From Elainella sp. Prado103 (GTDB lineage: Bacteria; Cyanobacteriota; Cyanobacteriia; Elainellales; Elainellaceae): DNA of 64,000 bases. The translations under genes were made by a program, and so were the position numbers. The notes below the pieces were generated by a model that saw nothing but the letters and a program-made list of their open reading frames with translations, ran no database searches and had not been told where the DNA came from. Position 1 is the stretch's first letter; every line of letters begins with the position of its first letter. The DNA lies in the NCBI GenBank assembly GCA_025454395.1, contig JALOOM010000082.1, positions 1 to 64,000 on the forward strand. The letters run 5' to 3'. Shown here piece after piece: positions 62,189 through 64,000 of the stretch.

Positions 62189-64000
62189 TTAACCAGAGGG
62201 ATACCGCAGCCGTTCTGAGTGGGTTTCAGGGTGAGTTTCAGGGCGAGTTTCAGGGTGAGTTTCAGGGTGAGTTTCAGGGTGAGTTTCAGGGCGAGTTTCG
62301 GGGCGAGTTTTCGCTCGATGAACCCCTTTGAGCGGCATCTCTGCCACCAGATATTGGTCAATTTGACTCGCTTCTACGGGCATGGAAAACAAGAAGCCTT
62401 GCACTTGCTCACAGCCAATTTGCCGCAAATAGTCCAGTTGTTCCTGAGTTTCTACCCCTTCTGCCACCACGTTCATCCCCAGTTTATGGGCCAACACCGC
62501 GATTACCTCGACAATTTCCAAATGATTGCCAGGTTGATCAAGCTGTTGAATAAACGATCGATCAATTTTGATTGTATCAATCGGAAAACGATAAAGATAA
62601 CTGAGGGAAGAATAACCTGTTCCAAAATCGTCAATACAAAGCTGCACACCTAATTGTTTAACTCGTTTTAATTTCGATCGGGTAATTTCATCAGAATTCA
62701 TCAAAACGCTCTCAGTAATCTCCAACTTTAACGATTGGGGTGGCAGTTTCGTCAGAGCCAAAACTTGCTCAAGCCGCTGCAAAAAGTCAGCCTGAAAAAA
62801 CTGTCTACTGGAAACATTGATACTGATCGTCATCGATTGGCTAGCCGGAAACTGCTGCTGCCATTGATACATTTGCTGGCAAGCATGGTGTAAGAGCCAC
62901 CAGCCCAACCGCAAAATCAGCCCCGTTTCCTCAGCAATGGGAATAAAATTTTGCGGCGACATCCAGCCCTGTTGAGGGTGATACCAACGTACCAAAGCTT
63001 CAAAGCCACTCAATTGGCTGGTGTGGGTATCAACGATCGGTTGATAGTAGACTTTGAGAATTTGTTGTTCGATGGCCCGCCGCAAATCCATTTCCAGTTG
63101 GAGGCGATCGACAGCATCAGTATGCATTTGGGCATCAAACACTTCATACCCCGATTTACCATTATCTTTGGCTCGATAAAGGGCTATATCCGCATTGCGC
63201 AGAAAGCTTTCGGGTTGATTGCCACCATTCGGACTCATCACAATACCAATACTCGTACTAATAAAAACCTCCTTGCCGTCTAAATTAAATGGTTTTTGTA
63301 ATTCTGTAGCGATTCGATCGGCCAAACAGGTCACATCTTTAATATCCTGAACTGGATCTAACAAAATTACAAATTCATCCCCACCAAAGCGAGCAATTGA
63401 ATTCTCGGTATAGTCCGATCGATATTCCAACACACATTTTTTAAGACGGCGGGTCACTGCCACCAAAAGTTGATCGCCTGCTAAATGCCCCAGACTATCA
63501 TTCACATGTTTGAAGTAATCTAGATCCAGAAATAGAACTGCAAACAAATAATGAGGAGGAGCCACATGTAAGTCTGAATGATTTGGGCGATCGAAAACTC
63601 GATATTGATCTGCGGCTGTTTGTAAAAAATAATTCCGCCGACTAATTGCTTCTTGCAGTCGTAGGCGAAACGCAGTTTGATTGAGTAACCCAGTTAAGGC
63701 ATCATGGTAGGCATTGTATTGTAAAGCGCTAAAAGACATCTGGAGTTGCTCGGCCATGTGGTTAAAGGCACTCGCCAACAATGCCAATTCACCAAAGCGC
63801 GATCGGGGCAAATGCTGGTTCCAATTCCCTTTAGACAGTGCCTCTGCGGCGGCCGCCATCCCTAAAATCGGCTGAATCAACCAGTGTGAAGTCACCAGTC
63901 CCAGGGTGATGGCCACGCCCAAGGCACCTAAACAAAGCCAAATGGTTGTTCGAATGTTGGCATGAATGGTTTCCATAAAGTCGGCTTCCGGCACTGTCAC
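62189..64000 (-). CDS. HAMP/GGDEF/EAL cyclic-di-GMP protein, 5' end beyond the window
   Basis: Only the last 603 residues are in the window. The frame runs off the right edge, and the visible start is just the tail of a periplasmic sensor (TVPEADFMETI). A transmembrane helix (about 18-42), a HAMP linker (about 43-95), GGDEF (about 100-290, IARFGGDEFVILL, with an insert before LFLDLDYFKHVND) and EAL (about 305-560, FEALVRW, DDFGTGYSSLSY) follow. The C-terminus ends in a PETH/PETR run encoded by a 12-bp array. It lies upstream of another GGDEF-EAL gene on the same strand, with a 273-bp gap that holds no gene. Confidence 0.9.
   Translation of the reverse strand: MTVPEADFMETIHANIRTTIWLCLGALGVAITLGLVTSHWLIQPILGMAAAAEALSKGNWNQHLPRSRFGELALLASAFNHMAEQLQMSFSALQYNAYHDALTGLLNQTAFRLRLQEAISRRNYFLQTAADQYRVFDRPNHSDLHVAPPHYLFAVLFLDLDYFKHVNDSLGHLAGDQLLVAVTRRLKKCVLEYRSDYTENSIARFGGDEFVILLDPVQDIKDVTCLADRIATELQKPFNLDGKEVFISTSIGIVMSPNGGNQPESFLRNADIALYRAKDNGKSGYEVFDAQMHTDAVDRLQLEMDLRRAIEQQILKVYYQPIVDTHTSQLSGFEALVRWYHPQQGWMSPQNFIPIAEETGLILRLGWWLLHHACQQMYQWQQQFPASQSMTISINVSSRQFFQADFLQRLEQVLALTKLPPQSLKLEITESVLMNSDEITRSKLKRVKQLGVQLCIDDFGTGYSSLSYLYRFPIDTIKIDRSFIQQLDQPGNHLEIVEVIAVLAHKLGMNVVAEGVETQEQLDYLRQIGCEQVQGFLFSMPVEASQIDQYLVAEMPLKGVHRAKTRPETRPETHPETHPETHPETRPETHPETHSERLRYPSG
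62219..62314. repeat. 12-bp in-frame tandem array at the 3' end of a GGDEF-EAL gene
   Basis: Eight 12-bp units with consensus GTGAGTTTCAGG (plus strand) run from 62219 to about 62314. In the minus-strand gene each unit encodes PETH or PETR, so the array adds a periodic tail after the EAL domain. The period keeps the frame. Confidence 0.92.

Overview
The window is chromosomal DNA of a beta-cyanobacterium. The evidence is a beta-carboxysome operon (ccmK-ccmK-ccmL-ccmM-ccmN-ccmO), a CO2-uptake NDH-1 module (ndhF-ndhD-cupB), cytochrome c6 with a PetR/PetP-type regulator and protease, a COP23-family protein, many cyanobacteria-only small proteins, and scattered GCGATCGC (HIP1-type) octamers. GC content looks moderate. 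The gene content cannot place the genus; a Leptolyngbya-like lineage is only a guess. No rRNA, tRNA, CRISPR array, prophage or intact insertion sequence was seen.

Layout. 0.4-10.6 kb: housekeeping and signalling genes (a GAF histidine kinase, an SRPBCC protein, a PLP ammonia-lyase, leuB, an HdrB-like CCG protein, clpB). 10.7-22 kb: the inorganic-carbon island. The carboxysome operon runs leftward and ndhF-ndhD-cupB runs rightward from a shared 1.2-kb AT-rich intergenic region. 22-33.6 kb: a TauE/SafE-like membrane gene split by a repeat array, a TPR protein, the petJ/petR/petP switch, an orphan ExbD, an HDAC-like deacetylase, folP, an orphan peptide-type permease, a GST and a polysaccharide deacetylase. 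33.6-35.3 kb: a decayed stretch with one MITE-like copy, an orphan SMI1/KNR4 gene and a DNA-methylase remnant. 35.3-47 kb: a thioredoxin-like [2Fe-2S] protein, an HNOBA-like/PAS/GGDEF/EAL protein, mgtE with a structured leader, a HAD phosphatase, a pterin dehydratase, mnmE, an intact MITE, a truncated Uma2 gene and argS. 47.2-51.6 kb: a same-strand cluster of pentapeptide protein, TPR protease-like protein, trypsin-like protease and COP23 protein. 51.9-64 kb: a C39 peptidase, nadC, an AI-2E-family permease, ruvA, small cyanobacterial proteins, a CLC-CBS-Usp protein and two large GGDEF-EAL proteins, the last cut by the window edge.

How genes work together. CupB, NdhF and NdhD would hydrate CO2 to bicarbonate inside the cell at the cost of electron flow. 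The Ccm proteins build the compartment where bicarbonate is turned back into CO2 for Rubisco. PetR and PetP probably control petJ in response to copper. Three large GGDEF-EAL proteins point to extensive cyclic-di-GMP signalling.

The most distinctive feature is a dense population of short direct tandem arrays, with units of about 9-27 bp, in a large share of the gene junctions. Several sit on stop codons or have entered genes: the ERLERL tail of CcmO, the PETH/PETR tail of the last gene, the end of the CLC gene and the ccmM stop. In one gene an 18-bp array lacks four bases, and this breaks a membrane-protein reading frame. The window also holds a 119-bp MITE with perfect 16-bp inverted ends and a perfect 10-bp target duplication.
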